A stretch of 64,000 bases of DNA from Drosophila persimilis (Eukaryota; Arthropoda; Insecta; Diptera; Drosophilidae). The notes under the pieces are model-generated. The model was not told where the DNA came from. It did no database searches and saw nothing but the letters and a program-made list of their open reading frames with translations. Shown here piece by piece: positions 13,005 to 24,555 of the stretch. Made by a program: the position numbers and the translations under genes. Within the stretch, counting starts at the first letter, position 1; each line of letters starts with the position of its first letter. Where the stretch lies: NCBI RefSeq assembly GCF_003286085.1, contig NW_020825289.1, positions 20,238,001 through 20,302,000 on the forward strand, read 5' to 3'.

Positions 13005-14798
13005 ATGGAATACGCTGTGGACGAAGAGTATTTGGCGGATATAAAGTGCAGCGAGGACGAGGATGATGATGAGGACATGCAGGAGACGGACGATCTCCCC
13101 GAGGGGGATGACTCCCCTCCGCCATGGAACGCCGAGGACTCGGATCCCCTGCAGGTCACAGCCGATGCAGACCCTTTCCCATGGCTGTTTGAGGAGAACG
13201 ATGTACTGATTAACGAAGATGAATTGGACCCGGTGGTGGCGACGCCAGCGGAATCGGGAGGAGCTGTCGTTAAGCGAGGACGAGGACGTCCCTCATTAAA
13301 AGTGTTCTTTAAATCAGCCAGCGGACAGCGGTGGTCTGCAGATAGGACGGCCGCTGCGGAGGAGCCCCCTTTGTTGGTGCACGAGGCGTGTGGCAAGGGA
13401 CCCGCCGTCACCGTTTCCAATGCCGTCGAGTCCTGGATACTGCTGTTCGACGATGAAATGATGCGTTTCCTGGTACGCCATGTCAACGAACAGTTTCGGA
13501 AGCGGACTGCCCAATCCCTCCACCAGCGTCAAATAGATGTGGTCGAGATGCGTTCCTTCCTCGGACTGACCTACCTATGTGGTGTGTTCAGAAATGGCCA
13601 GTTCAATGGGCCCCTGGATGAGCTGTGGACTGTGGAACTGGGCAATGCCATATTTCGGGCCACCATGACGTTCCAACGGTTCGAGTACATATCGGAGTCT
13701 CTTAGCGAAATCAACAGCTGGGCGGAGGGCAAGAAGCTCTGGCACAGGCTGATAATCAACTCCCGAACGTACTACGGCTGCAGCAGCTGGCTAACTGTCG
13801 ATGATGTTCCCTGCTCTGTGGCCGATGCAACACTGGCCCTCTGCTGCGATGCGAAGACCTTGTATATGGCCAATGCTTCGGCCACCACACAGCCACAGTC
13901 CATTCACAAAGAAGTCGAAAAGCTGATCTGCGACTACAAGACCACGGGAAGAAATGTTACGCTGGGATCGCGCTACTTGAGTCTATCCCAATGCCAGGAG
14001 CTAATGGAATCTCAGCTGAGCTCGATAGGACTGATGGAGACTACAGCCGCAGACTGGCCCAAATTGTGGCCTTGTGGGAGTACCGTTTACAACCGATCGT
14101 CCAAGCTAGTTCCACACGAAAAAAAAGCCCTGCTGTGCTGTGGTCTCATCTCCGAAGTGGATGCCGTCAAGCTTTTTCGACACACCGAACAGACCTGTCA
14201 CCAGTTTTATGAGCACTCGCAACGATACAGCACTAAGTTCGCAACGCCTGCGTCGCTGGAGAAAGAGTCCCATACATTCCTCAATCTGTTGCATCTTGTT
14301 CTCAACACAGCAGCCTTTAATGCATGGATACTCCTGCGACTATCACTCAAAGGTGATGCCAGAATGGAGCAGCGTGACTTTCAGCGGCAATTGGGTCTGT
14401 TTCTTAGCCAGCAGCGGCTCCAGAGGCGACTTCAGAGACGCTCTACAACGACCACGTTGGGAATGCGACTTCAGATCTGCGAAATCCTGGGCCAATCCAC
14501 ACAGCGACTGATCAGCGAGGTCTGCGGTGAGGCTAAGAGGTCTCAAGACGTGGGCGTAATCAGTTTGGAGAAGGCCGCCTTGCCTCAGGGTGTGAGTCTG
14601 TGCAGTCGGTATGGCGACAAGCATCGTCGGTGTAAGCCCTGTTCCAAGGACAAGAGGGAGACAAAGGCGCGATCGCGTTGCCAGCAGTGCCAAGCCCATC
14701 GTTGTGGCAATCATTTAATTTCGCGCTGCTATGAATGCATGGGTCTCCAGCCGGCGCAGCTGCCAGAGGGAAACTTGCCCGATGCCAGCGAAATTTGA
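13005..14798 (+). CDS. piggyBac transposase-derived protein, probably domesticated and catalytically dead
   Basis: A single uninterrupted frame of 597 codons. Residues 1-80 are very acidic. Residues 90-97 (KRGRGRPS) form an AT-hook-like motif. Residues about 137-445 follow the piggyBac-type transposase pattern: VRHVNEQFRKR, then RSFLGLTYLCGVFRNG, then MTFQRFEYISESL. The C terminus (about 533-580) is a cysteine/histidine zinc-binding module (CKPCSKDK, CQQC, CGNH, CYEC), as in active piggyBac elements. In active enzymes three Asp residues do the chemistry. Here LTVDDVP (264-270) may keep the first. The usual DN-FTS site reads GSRYLSL (321-327), and the usual GVDxxDQ site reads RHTEQTCHQ (392-400), so the second and third Asp look lost. 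The frame is intact and I see no flanking terminal inverted repeats. This fits an intronless domesticated gene resembling the Drosophila piggyBac-like gene group. Which member it is, I cannot say. Confidence 0.82.
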   Translation: MEYAVDEEYLADIKCSEDEDDDEDMQETDDLPEGDDSPPPWNAEDSDPLQVTADADPFPWLFEENDVLINEDELDPVVATPAESGGAVVKRGRGRPSLKVFFKSASGQRWSADRTAAAEEPPLLVHEACGKGPAVTVSNAVESWILLFDDEMMRFLVRHVNEQFRKRTAQSLHQRQIDVVEMRSFLGLTYLCGVFRNGQFNGPLDELWTVELGNAIFRATMTFQRFEYISESLSEINSWAEGKKLWHRLIINSRTYYGCSSWLTVDDVPCSVADATLALCCDAKTLYMANASATTQPQSIHKEVEKLICDYKTTGRNVTLGSRYLSLSQCQELMESQLSSIGLMETTAADWPKLWPCGSTVYNRSSKLVPHEKKALLCCGLISEVDAVKLFRHTEQTCHQFYEHSQRYSTKFATPASLEKESHTFLNLLHLVLNTAAFNAWILLRLSLKGDARMEQRDFQRQLGLFLSQQRLQRRLQRRSTTTTLGMRLQICEILGQSTQRLISEVCGEAKRSQDVGVISLEKAALPQGVSLCSRYGDKHRRCKPCSKDKRETKARSRCQQCQAHRCGNHLISRCYECMGLQPAQLPEGNLPDASEI

Positions 14799-14968
14799 AA
14801 CTGACATTCAATAACATTTATTAAAGAGACACTGAGACATTCTGCTATACATTCTGCTTTATGGGAGAAGAGGATGGTGCATATTGCTTTGGGTCGTAAC
14901 TTGTGCTACATCTACGATGACAACGGCCATATGAACTAGAACTAGAACTGTAATGGTGCGACGACGGC

Positions 14969-16400
14969 CTAGAATTTGTACTGGAAGGACTTTGGTGTCT
15001 TGTACTTGGCGGCTCCGGTCGTTCCGTTGGCCTTGTCAATGGGATCGCTTTGGTCGAGGAACAGACTGAGGAACTGTTCGTTCTGCAGCTCATTCAGTGG
15101 CATCTCCAGCTCGCTGCAGGACTTGACTATCTCGGCACAGGCGCGCAGATCCTTGCGCAAATCTAAAATGTATGGTGATTAGTGATAGTCGGCCGGAAGT
15201 AGTGCAGACTCACATTGGTAGTTGAAGAGCAAACTCAGGCAACTGGCGCAGGCAGAGCGCTGCTGATGCTGCAGATAGACTTCAATCAGTCGGTGCACTG
15301 CGTCCACATTGTTCCGACCCAGGAATGAAGAGCATAGGGGACTGGCCCTGTAGATGAACAAAATAAGATTAGTTGATGCCTTATGGAATGTCTGCTTATT
15401 CTTACCGCCGCTCCACTAGCTCCTGCAGCTCCTTGTAATGCTCCAAGAGTTCGCCCGCTGATTTCTGGTCACAGAACCAGTCGCTGACAAAGCATTGCTT
15501 CCACACACAGGCCACCACAAAGATGTCCTTGTGTTCGCGATGAATGGCACGGGCAACGTCCATGAGAGACACCAGCACCGCCTCGCTCTTTTGGGCCAGC
15601 GTCTCTTCGGATATTGTGCGAAAGGCGGTCCGAATCATACGGCGTCCTTCCTCGGTGGTCATGCTCACGCCGTATCCGCGATGCAGCGTCATCAGAGCGA
15701 CATCCGCATTGCCATTGTTCCACAAGGCAATAGCCTTAAAGGGTGCCAGGTCGGCATAGGTGTGGGCAAACGGATGCTTGAGCAGGCGGCAGATATCTGC
15801 CAGGGCCTCCAGTTGCTGGAGCTTGCGTTGTGTACTCAAATACTTGAGACAGGAGATGAACACCTCGTTGGACGGCAATAGATTACAACGAATGCACTGC
15901 CTGATCAAATAGAGAAAGTCCAGCTTGTTCTTGATCTCTAGAGTGGCCATGAGAAGGTTGTCCAATTGCGGCTGCGACAGCGAACGAATATCCAGGCCCA
16001 GCTGCGGGGAACGCAGGGCTTTCAGATCACTCATCATGCCCTTGGACATGAGGCCCACGTTCTGGCTGAAGCTGGTATTAGCTGTTCCCACTCCTTCTCC
16101 AGCTGCTGTTGCAGTTCCTGATGCAACATTGCTATTGTCGTCAGCCTCCAGGGCGGCCGATTGCTTCTTGTTCATCAGACTGTCGCGCAGCTCCTCCCAT
16201 TTCTGAGTCTTACGGCTAACCAAATCGTTGGTGAAGCAGTCAATGGCGTCCAACTGCGTCGACTTTCGCTGGTGGCGTTGCGTCCCTGGCCACAGAAATG
16301 CAGCGATATAGTTCTGGAAACGCTGCAGACCCTTCGGGGAGCCAGGAGCGCCAGCCACGGTTGTGGTGCCACTGCTGGTCAGGCGCGTCAACATAGCCAT
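14969..16400 (-). CDS. probable mitochondrial helical-repeat (PPR-like) protein
   Basis: Three exons: 16400-15406, 15347-15214 and 15162-14969, giving 440 residues. The introns are 58 and 51 bp. The N-terminal 45 residues are rich in Ser, Thr, Arg and Gly with no acidic residue, as in a mitochondrial presequence. The rest looks like stacked helix pairs rich in Leu and Ala (for example LLMATLEIKNKLDFLYLIRQ and EVFISCLKYLSTQRKLQQLE), resembling pentatricopeptide-type proteins such as PTCD2 or MRPS27. I do not recognise the exact family. If right, it would act in mitochondrial RNA processing or translation. It is convergent with the piggyBac-derived gene, 170 bp between stops. A dispersed repeat starts 122 bp upstream of its start codon. 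Confidence 0.75.
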
Positions 16401-16522
16401 CGCGAAATTAACGCTGCCTCTCCTAGACTAGAGCACGACACGCCTTTTGCCTCGAATTCGGATTGTATAATTTCTTTTTCTGTTTTCTGTTATTATTACT
16501 GTCCTCTATATACCGATGAAAA

Positions 16523-16680
16523 AACGAACTTAGCCCACTCAAGCCCCCTCTATTTAAACTGTTCAACGACGAGAGGTAAATAGCAGATAATATTACTGAT
16601 TGTACATTCTTTTTGGGGATCAATACCATCTTTTCTCTGAACTAAAAAAAAACAACGATATCTTTCACGTAAACTGCGCT
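16523..16680 (+). repeat. dispersed repeat, copy 1
   Basis: It begins AACGAACTTAGCCCACTC, continues AAGCCCCCTCTATTTAAACT, and shares downstream landmarks with the copies at 33.6 and 51.5 kb (ATACCAT..., a poly-A run, ACGATAT, TAAACTGCGC). It is probably a degenerate non-autonomous mobile element, class unknown. It starts 122 bp upstream of the start codon at 16400. Confidence 0.6.
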
Positions 16681-16754
16681 AAAATTAGTAAATTTTCATT
16701 ATTTTCGGTGACCGAAAATTTCTTCTGTGTTCAAAGTGTACCGTAAATATGAAA

Positions 16755-16830
16755 AACGCATTTAGCCCACTAAACCCCCTTTATTTAAACAGGATACCAA
16801 CTTGAGGTTTAAATAATTGAATTTAAATAA
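16755..16830 (+). repeat. dispersed repeat, copy 2
   Basis: Core AACGCATTTAGCCCACTAAA then CCCCCTTTATTTAAACAGGA and ACCAACTTGAG, closely matching the copy at 51.49 kb. It lies in tandem orientation about 230 bp from copy 1. Confidence 0.65.
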
Positions 16831-17677
16831 TAAATAATCAACATACAACGTAAGTGTGTGGAATAGTCAATTGCTGCTACCAATTCATACCGATTCAATA
16901 TCCGATTCGAATAGAGCGAGCAAATAGGTGATACGAAGAAAGTACATCGACACATGAATGCAATCCAGTAAAATAAGTGATGCACGGAAGTACGACTTGC
17001 AAGATCGACAATTAAAAAACCTGGGTATGAAAGTTTTTATACCCAATGTTCTTTAACTAATAAAAATTAAATTATACCATTATATACCGATAGACCAACT
17101 CAATTTCGACGAACATTAATTTTTAACACATTATACTAGCCAAGAAAATACAGAATATAGAAAGATAGATATACAATATATATGTAGATATATCGTACGA
17201 ACGGACCTTACTTTTCTTATCAGTGAATAACATAAACGAGCGAATGTTCAATAATCGAGAACTGCCTAAAAGTATACTACTAAATAAATTAAGATCAGCT
17301 GATAATTTTAATTCTAGAGATGCACGCGTGATATTGCTGATGATACTGCTAGTATCTCCAACAATATATACCTGAACATTTACCAGATTCCACCAACAAT
17401 TTACCATAATAAAATTAAATAATTGAGCAAAGAAAATAATTTCCAGCTGCATGAGTATGCAAATAGTATAGCTATGCGATAATATCGTTTATCGGCAAGC
17501 GGTGCTGCCATCACTAACCACAGACAGCTGATAATACGAGTCCAGAAAATAGGCGATAATAGCGACGATATTGAATAATATAAATAAAGCCCAACGCAGA
17601 GGAAAGCACGACCGAAATAAAGCTGGACAGCAACTGGAAAAGCAAGAGCAGCGCAACTGCAACACAAACCACACACA

Positions 17678-20600
17678 ATGTACACACATTTTCCGCTGCG
17701 GCTCGTCCTGAGGCTGATACCAGCTTTGTTCGTGCTCCTCGGCGCCCGAGTCAGTGGCAACAACAACCAGCAAATGCAAATGCAGCTGGAGCCCAGCAGT
17801 GAAAAAATGCTGAAGGGACTTCAGGAGAGCTTCATCAGTCTCCCGGAACCGCACACGCGCGACCATAGCGAAATGCTGGGAGACCTGCGGATTGTGCCGC
17901 CCCACCTTGACTTTGGAACATGGTCTGTGGGGCAGGCGCGTACGAAGCAGGTGACGCTGTTTAACCAGCACACGAATCGCACTCTTCAATTGAACTCTGT
18001 GGTGGGGCCCAGTCCGGCCTTCTACAGCAGTTTCTTTGGAACGCGCGAGGTGCCGCCGCTGGGGAACACCACATTCAGTGTGGTCTTCCTGCCGAGGCAG
18101 CTTGGTGCCATATCAACGGATCTGCTAATACACACATCCTTCGGCCGTGCGGAGATGAAGGTACGCGGCGAGGGTAGCGAGTGTCCATATCGCTTGAAGC
18201 CGCTGGTGGGCATCAAGGCGCCCATAAACGCAACGCTAACCCCAGAGATTCACATGTATAATCCCCACGAGCGTCCGCTACAGATACTCGAGGTAAGTGC
18301 AATACTTCAAAATACTGATCTCTATAATCGATATACTACCATCATCCATAAAACAGATTTACAGCAGTGGCGGAGAGTTCCAGCTGGAACTGCCCAGCGG
18401 TGGCTCCGAGGGACCACAGAATCTTTGGGAAATACCGCCGCACACGCTGAAGCCAGTCATACGGATATCTTTCCACGGCCGCACCGCTGGCAACCATAGC
18501 GCCTACATACGCATCAAGATATCCGAACTCGAGGAGCTCGAGGAGAGCATCCTGGTCATACCCGTCGAGTTCGAGATCCTGCCCAAGCAAACACCCTACG
18601 CACGTAATCCTCTGGCGGACTTTGGCCGCGTGGCTACCCACAACGCGGAGGCCATGGAGTTCAAGCTGGATATGCACGACCAGAACGATCAGAGCCGCGA
18701 GCTCTTCGGCAGCTATCTGCGGAATATACCGGGCCTCTTCTTCGATCCCAATAGCACGAGCATTGTGCTGGACCCCAAGTTGTTCGAGAGCAGCGAAACG
18801 ATCAACGATCTGCTGGTCATCAGCAGCAAGAGCTCCAGCTCCAGCCCGGAGCCAGTGCAACCTTTCACGGTTCTAGTCCGGGCAGAGATCTTCAAGGGCG
18901 GCCTGTCCTTCGATGGCAATGTCACCAAATTTCTAACGGGCTCTGTCTCCAACTCCGATGGTTCGGAGGGAGCCACTCCGCTGGAGAGGAAACGCTCGCT
19001 GGTAGTGCGCAACAACTTTGCCATGCCCCTGATCCTCTACAATGTCAGTCTTAGCGAGCCGATCAACGAGTCCCTTTTGGAGGTGACTATGATGGGTGAT
19101 CCACTGCAGATTTTACTGCAGCCGGGCGACTCTGTGGAGCTGCTAAAACTCAATCTGCTCAACGATGAGGTAATGTTCAAGTCCTCTCTCAGGATCGATA
19201 CGAATGTCACCACCTTCGAGATGCCAGTGGTCTCCTGCAGTGGGCGGCTGCACATCTCCGCCCAGCCGTTTGTGCTGCGTATACCACAGAAGAGGCACGA
19301 GCGAGAGCTGGAGCCGGAGGTGCCCAGCTTGGAGTTAGATCTGGGCACTGTGCCATATGCCGAGATGTCGCGGGATGGCTATGTCATCCTGCGCAACGAC
19401 AATCCCATGCCCATCAAGATCACCAATTGGTTCTTCAAGGAGCCCAAGACTGTCTACTCGCACAGCTCCTTCTTTGGCTGCCTGTTGGCGGAGGATATTG
19501 AGAATTCGCAGGACGACTTGAACGAGGCCACCCGATTGCACATCTGCCGGTACTTAGGCCAGGGCGACAGCGCCGTCTTCCAGGTGGCCGTCAAAACCTA
19601 CATAGACGGCCCGGCCGAGGGCACCCTCAAGGTGTGGACTCCGTACGAGGTGGTGCGTGTGCCCGTGAAGTTCAAGGCCTCGATGGGACAGCTGGACATC
19701 GATCAGGAACAGTTGAGCTTCAAGAACTGCTTCCCCGGAAAGATATGCACTGCGGTGCTGAGCATCCGCTCCAGCTTCACACATCCCGTACACGTCAAGA
19801 GCATCAGCTTCGCGAAGCCGGGCCTACGGTTCAAGGATTTCAATGCCAAGGGCACCACCATCGCTGCTCAGACCCTGACCAAGGTAGGGCGGATCTACTT
19901 TGAGCCAACGGCCATGTGTCAGAGCCAGTGCTACATCAGGGACTCCACCAACGATCAGGCCGTCTTTCCCAGCATACCCGGTGGCGGAGCGTTTGGTGGG
20001 GAGCCGGGCGGCGCCAGCAGCATCAACAACAATCTCCTGTACGACGGTGTCGAGCTGCGCCAACGCACAGAGCTCTATCGGCAATTCAAACGACAGCTGC
20101 AGGCTCTGACCCTGACGCTGCACAGCGACGAGCTCCCGCCGTTGGAGTTGGACTTTGCGATTGCCGTCGAGTGGCCGAAGCTGGTGCAGTTCCAGCCGAT
20201 ACCACCCACGCCGGCCATCGAGATCAGTCAGGTGCAGCGCCAGTGGATCACCCTGACCAATCCCTCGCAGCAGCCGCTGCTCCTCGACTACTTCCTGTCG
20301 GACCCGGCCTACGCCAGACGCACCCAGCTCTCTCTGCCTCACGAGGTGATCGATGTCAGCTCCACTAGCTGCTATCTCACCGATCGCGAGGTCTTCTCCC
20401 TGCCCGAAGCTGGCGGACCCATCCTGCTGCCCGGCGGCTCGAGTCTTACCATTCCAATCACCTTCAGCGCCTATCAGCCGGAAAAGTACTGCACCCTACT
20501 CCATGTGAGGAGTAATCTCACGCTCTACGAGGCTGTCTGGCTCCAGGCCCGCGCCGTGCAATCTCAGTTCCGCTTCGGCAACCGTCGTCCAGGCTCCCTG

Positions 20601-23045
20601 ACACCACTGCTTTTTGATGTGCCGCCCGACCAGTTCGAGGGTTGCCAGTCCGGCGACAAGGCTGTGGTTACCGTCCGCAGCTTTACGGCCCGCAATGCGG
20701 GTGTCATTCCCATGAGGATCGAGGGATTCCTGATCGGATCGCTGCCCTGCGAGGACTACGGCTTCAAGGTGATGGATTGTGCCGGCTTCGATCTAGGCGA
20801 GAACGAGACGCGGAAGGTGGAGATTGCATTCAGCTCGGACCTGACGACGTCGCGTGTGAGGCGAACGCTGACGCTGATCACGAATCTGACCTACGACATC
20901 GGATACTTTATGCTGGCCCAGATGCCGTCCGAGAGTGTGGAGCAATGTGCCGCCCATCTGGTGCGACCCGCTTGGGAGACTTCGCTGAGAAATGCTGCGC
21001 TTGTGGTGCTGTTGGCCAGCTTCTGTTTGGTCTTGGTTGCGGCCGTATTTGATTCGAAGGCCATCATGACCCAGCAGAGTGCGTACGATGCGGCCCGCTA
21101 CAAGGGGCCCGTCCAGCCTACCTTTAATCTGCGGAATATCGTTAAGATGCAGACTGAGGAGGCGGCCGCCAAAGCGGAGGCAGTGCAACAACATCAGCAC
21201 CACCACCCTCACCAGCACCAGCAACGGGCCAGGAATGGTGGAGGCCAAGTGAAGGAAGTGCGCAAGCGGACATTTATTGCGCCCACGACTACGACAACAT
21301 CGCGTAAATCCAAGCCGTCCTGGTCAACCTGGGGCATGGACATGAATTCCCTCAGCAAGCATCTGCAGAAACCCAAACCAAAGCCACAAGCCATAGTCAC
21401 CCCCACCCTCAATCCTCCCCAGCCCGCGCCAGTGCCAGTGGAATCCATCAAGCCCGTGAAGAAATCGGCAACGCCATCACCGCCGCAGCCAACAGCTCCA
21501 GTGCGGCCCCAGAAGAAGTTCAGACAGACACCCGTGGTTGTGGTGCCTCCTGCACCCAAGCCCAAGGCAGAGCCATCGCCGAAAACAGAAGCATCGCCCA
21601 AAGCAGAGCCATTCCCCAAAATAGAGCCATTACCCAAAGCTGAGCCATTACCCAAAGCAGAGCCATCCGCCAAAGCAGAGACATTACCCAAAACAGAGCC
21701 ATCCTCCAAAGCAGAGCCATCACCTGTATGCACCCCAGTCGTCCAGGAGGTCCAGGAGAAACCGATGCCCAAGCCCTCAGCCCCGAGTCCTCCTCAGCAG
21801 GAGAATATATCGCCCAAGCCCCTCATCAAGACCCAAGAGCAACGAGTGCTAAAGGAACAAAATGGATCAGCCAAGAAATTGGGCAAGACTCCAGGCCGAG
21901 AGAGAGAACGCGAGAGGGAGCGCCGCAAGGAACAAAAGGCAACGAATGGTACATCGTCTGTGGTCGCAGTGAGGAAATCTGATCGAAAACAGCGCCAGAA
22001 GCAGCTAAACTTTGGCCAATCGGCTACCAGTGCCTCACCACCAGCCTCGCCCGATACCATCAAGTGCATCACCTCTCCCTGGGAGACCAGCAGTCGTGTG
22101 TCGTTCAGGGATGTGCTCCAAACAGCCAGTAGCCAGCCTGCGACCATGGACAATGGAATAAATTTGACTCCGGCACCGGCAGCACCGCCATTAACAGTAC
22201 CAGTAATAGAAAACCATGTGGCTCCACTACCAGCAGCAGCAGCAGTAGGTGCAGCTGCATCATCCTCTCAAGTACCATCACAATCTAGCGATCTCGGACC
22301 GATTGGAGGAAGCCGAAAAACCTCGACGCCGCCAGCGATGACATCTTTGTGGGAGCCTTTATCGGCCACCGCCAGCAATTCGCTCTTTGCCAATGCCGAG
22401 ATTGAGTTGCCTCCCGTAGATGGTAAGCACCCACAAGCACACACACAACATATGTTTGGTTAATGTATAGCGAATCCCATTTTTGTTGCAGATCTATACG
22501 AGCAGAGGGAGCGTGAGAGGCTGCAGCAGCAGCAGCAGGCCCAGTGGGAGCGCAGCGAACTGATTATGCAGCAGCAATTGCTGCTCCAGCAGGCCCAACA
22601 ACTGGAGATGCAGCAGCGACAGCAGGAACAGCAGCAAAAGCAGCTGCAGCAGGAGAAACTCCTGTTGCTGGCGAACATGGAGAGCAACAACTGGAACTCA
22701 CCCTGGTCGCCGCTGGGCTATGGTGCTTGGCCAGATGTTCAGACAACGGGTGTGGTGAATGTTGTGCGTCCGCCACCAGGTCTAGCTGCTGCAACGGGCT
22801 ACAACAATAGTCAGATGCTGGCCACATCGCACAACATTGCACAAGAACAACAGGAGATAGCAGCAGCAGCAGCAGCAGTAGGAGTAGCAGGAATCGGATC
22901 AGGTGCAGCTGCGGTAACCGGACACGGCGAGAGTCTGCCTACTCAGTATGATCCATTCACCTCGCCAAGCTCAATATGGTCGGACACCTGGCGTCAGTCC
23001 TCGCAACGCAACAACAACCACAACAACAACAATCACATGAACTGA
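17678..23045 (+). CDS. Tmem131: TMEM131 homologue, collagen-secretion membrane protein
   Basis: Three exons: 17678-18292, 18357-22422 and 22492-23045 (1744 residues). Residues 1-26 look like a signal peptide (basic start, then [13 protein letters not shown]). The lumenal part of about 1050 residues begins with the PapD-like domain typical of TMEM131 ([20 protein letters not shown]) and continues with repeated Ig-like beta domains. One membrane span lies at about 1083-1105 ([18 protein letters not shown]). The cytoplasmic tail of about 640 residues is low in complexity, with tandem K-A-E-P repeats (about 1270-1330), an Arg/Glu-rich run and a Gln-rich segment near 1570-1615. In animals, including flies, TMEM131 binds procollagen in the ER lumen through PapD-like domains and recruits the TRAPP component TRAPPC8 through its tail. 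It ends convergent with Ufc1. Confidence 0.92.
21553..21725 (+). repeat. 18-bp coding minisatellite (KAEP-type repeats) in TMEM131
   Basis: About nine tandem 18-bp units close to CCCAAAGCAGAGCCATTA encode repeats such as PKAEPL and PKAEPS. The repeat preserves frame and probably varies in copy number. Confidence 0.85.
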
Positions 23046-23335
23046 AGGGTTATATCCAAAGAGGAGGAGGAGTACGAGGAACAAGCTCACAGATCAAATA
23101 ACTGAAATGAAATCAACCAAATGAAATTCTTACCACATAAACACACACTTAGGCTACGCGATAGACGATGGAATGGACGAGGACGATGTGGAACGAGACG
23201 AGGACTAAGACGAAGCATGATCTTTTCCAATTTGACTTTTGACTAAATAAACGCAAAGATAAAATGACTTTCATATTGAATTGCATATGTTCATTTTCTT
23301 GCTCTCACGTTTCTCGTAACGAAACAAAACTTTAA

Positions 23336-23968
23336 TTATTTCTCCTTGTATGTGATGATGCCCTTTTCGATCAAGTCTGGAACCTCCACAGCCAACCAGG
23401 GAGCCAGCTAAAAAAGAAGTTGTTACTGATTAGAGCCCACACCTTTGCTTGACTTGATATATCATTGGTTTCAACTCACTCCCAAAGCCATGGCATGGGC
23501 AATTCCAAATTTGGGAACATTGCGTGCCCACAGGGGCTTGAAGTGATCTGTTAGACAAATTTTGCCGCCGCGATACATCTTTGCCGTCTTGCCATCCAAC
23601 TCGGGCAGGGCGATTTCGGGTGCCGTCGTTGGGTATGTCACTGGAATGTCAAACTCCACATCGAATTCGTACTTTAGGAGGTTGTGCATGTACCAGCATT
23701 TTCCAAACCATTTGGTGCCCTCCTTGTTGGACTCCAGCCGGAACCAGTCGCTGCCCGACTGCTTATTGTTCTTCACATACTGCAAGAGGCGCCACAGTTG
23801 AAATTTTTTGTACATGCATAGGAGTGGTGTGGTTTCGCCACTCACCATAATCAGCGCGTGATATTCCTCTTTCAGCCTCTGCACCCAAACATCCTTCTCA
23901 CGTGGCCCAGCCCTTATCTGTAACAGTGGAATGTTACTCAGTGTTTTCCTAGTGCTATCATCCACCAT
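23336..23968 (-). CDS. Ufc1: UFM1-conjugating enzyme Ufc1
   Basis: Three exons: 23968-23846, 23779-23480 and 23407-23336, giving 164 residues, the usual length. The E2-like fold is recognisable: [56 protein letters not shown]. The active site is Cys116 in [10 protein letters not shown], the same position as in human UFC1. It receives activated UFM1 from the E1 (Uba5) and works with the UFL1 ligase to modify targets, notably ribosomes at the ER. The frame runs open upstream of 23968 but holds no other ATG. It is convergent with TMEM131. Confidence 0.95.
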
Positions 23969-24262
23969 TCTGGCCAATGTTTGTTCAGGACGCTCAGAAA
24001 TAACAGCAAATCCGAAGGAAAACACCTTCGTTGACACGTTCACGTTTGTGTGAGCGAAAGAGACAACTGCACTCAGCTGTGCGGTGTAGAGTTGTCAGCA
24101 GTCGCACACATAACCTCGTAAAATAAATTAAAATCAAAAGTAATTTTAAAAAAATCTATATTTAATGTTAAATAATAATAATTATCTTATAAATTGTTTT
24201 AATTTGGTTTTTGAATGGATATATTTATGTTAATGCTTCCAGGGCTGCCAGGTGATCACAGC

Positions 24263-24289
24263 AATCGATACTAATCGATACTTTGGCGC
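24263..24289. promoter_or_regulatory. paired DRE-like boxes followed by an E2F-like site
   Basis: Two copies of AATCGATAC, each one base off the full DRE TATCGATA, are followed by TTTGGCGC, which matches the E2F consensus TTTSSCGC. They lie 295 bp upstream of the Ufc1 start on the opposite strand and 80 bp before a TATA-like box facing the other way. The motifs are seen; their use is inferred. Confidence 0.45.
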
Positions 24290-24371
24290 CAAAATGTCTT
24301 GCGAAATTCAATTTGACTCTATTTATTGTACCTCGTATTCTATTTCAGACTCGGCTCTCATTCGGCAACAT

Positions 24372-24555
24372 TATAAAAAGGCATATGGGACAGGCACTCG
24401 ACTCAAACAATATTTGCTCGTGAGATAAGCATCATCAAAGCTAAAAGAACTCTAAGAGGTGATAGTGTGGACATAAAACAAACAAGATTTGGAAAAGTAA
24501 ATAGTGTCTGCTCTCGGTTACTTTATGCAAATGAAAATACGTCTATAATTTCCAA
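24372..24555 (+). promoter_or_regulatory. candidate plus-strand TATA promoter and first non-coding exon
   Basis: TATAAAAA at 24372-24379 is followed about 30 bp on by a plausible start region, and CCAA|GTAAGT at 24555/24556 is a strong donor. No protein begins here and no plus-strand exon with a domain was found before 25378. It could be a long non-coding RNA, an unrecognised small gene, or chance. Confidence 0.3.

Larger units (their letters stand above)
16401..17677. other. divergent intergenic spacer with two dispersed repeat copies
   Basis: An AT-rich spacer between the helical-repeat gene (minus) and TMEM131 (plus). It holds two partly related copies of a dispersed repeat, described separately. 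The proximal 200 bp before 17678 contain GCGATAATATCG-type sequence but no canonical TATA box. No gene was seen. Confidence 0.6.

Noticed and set aside
13005..14798. Complete active piggyBac transposon
   Set aside because: No terminal inverted repeats or TTAA duplications seen beside the gene, and the catalytic residues appear changed.
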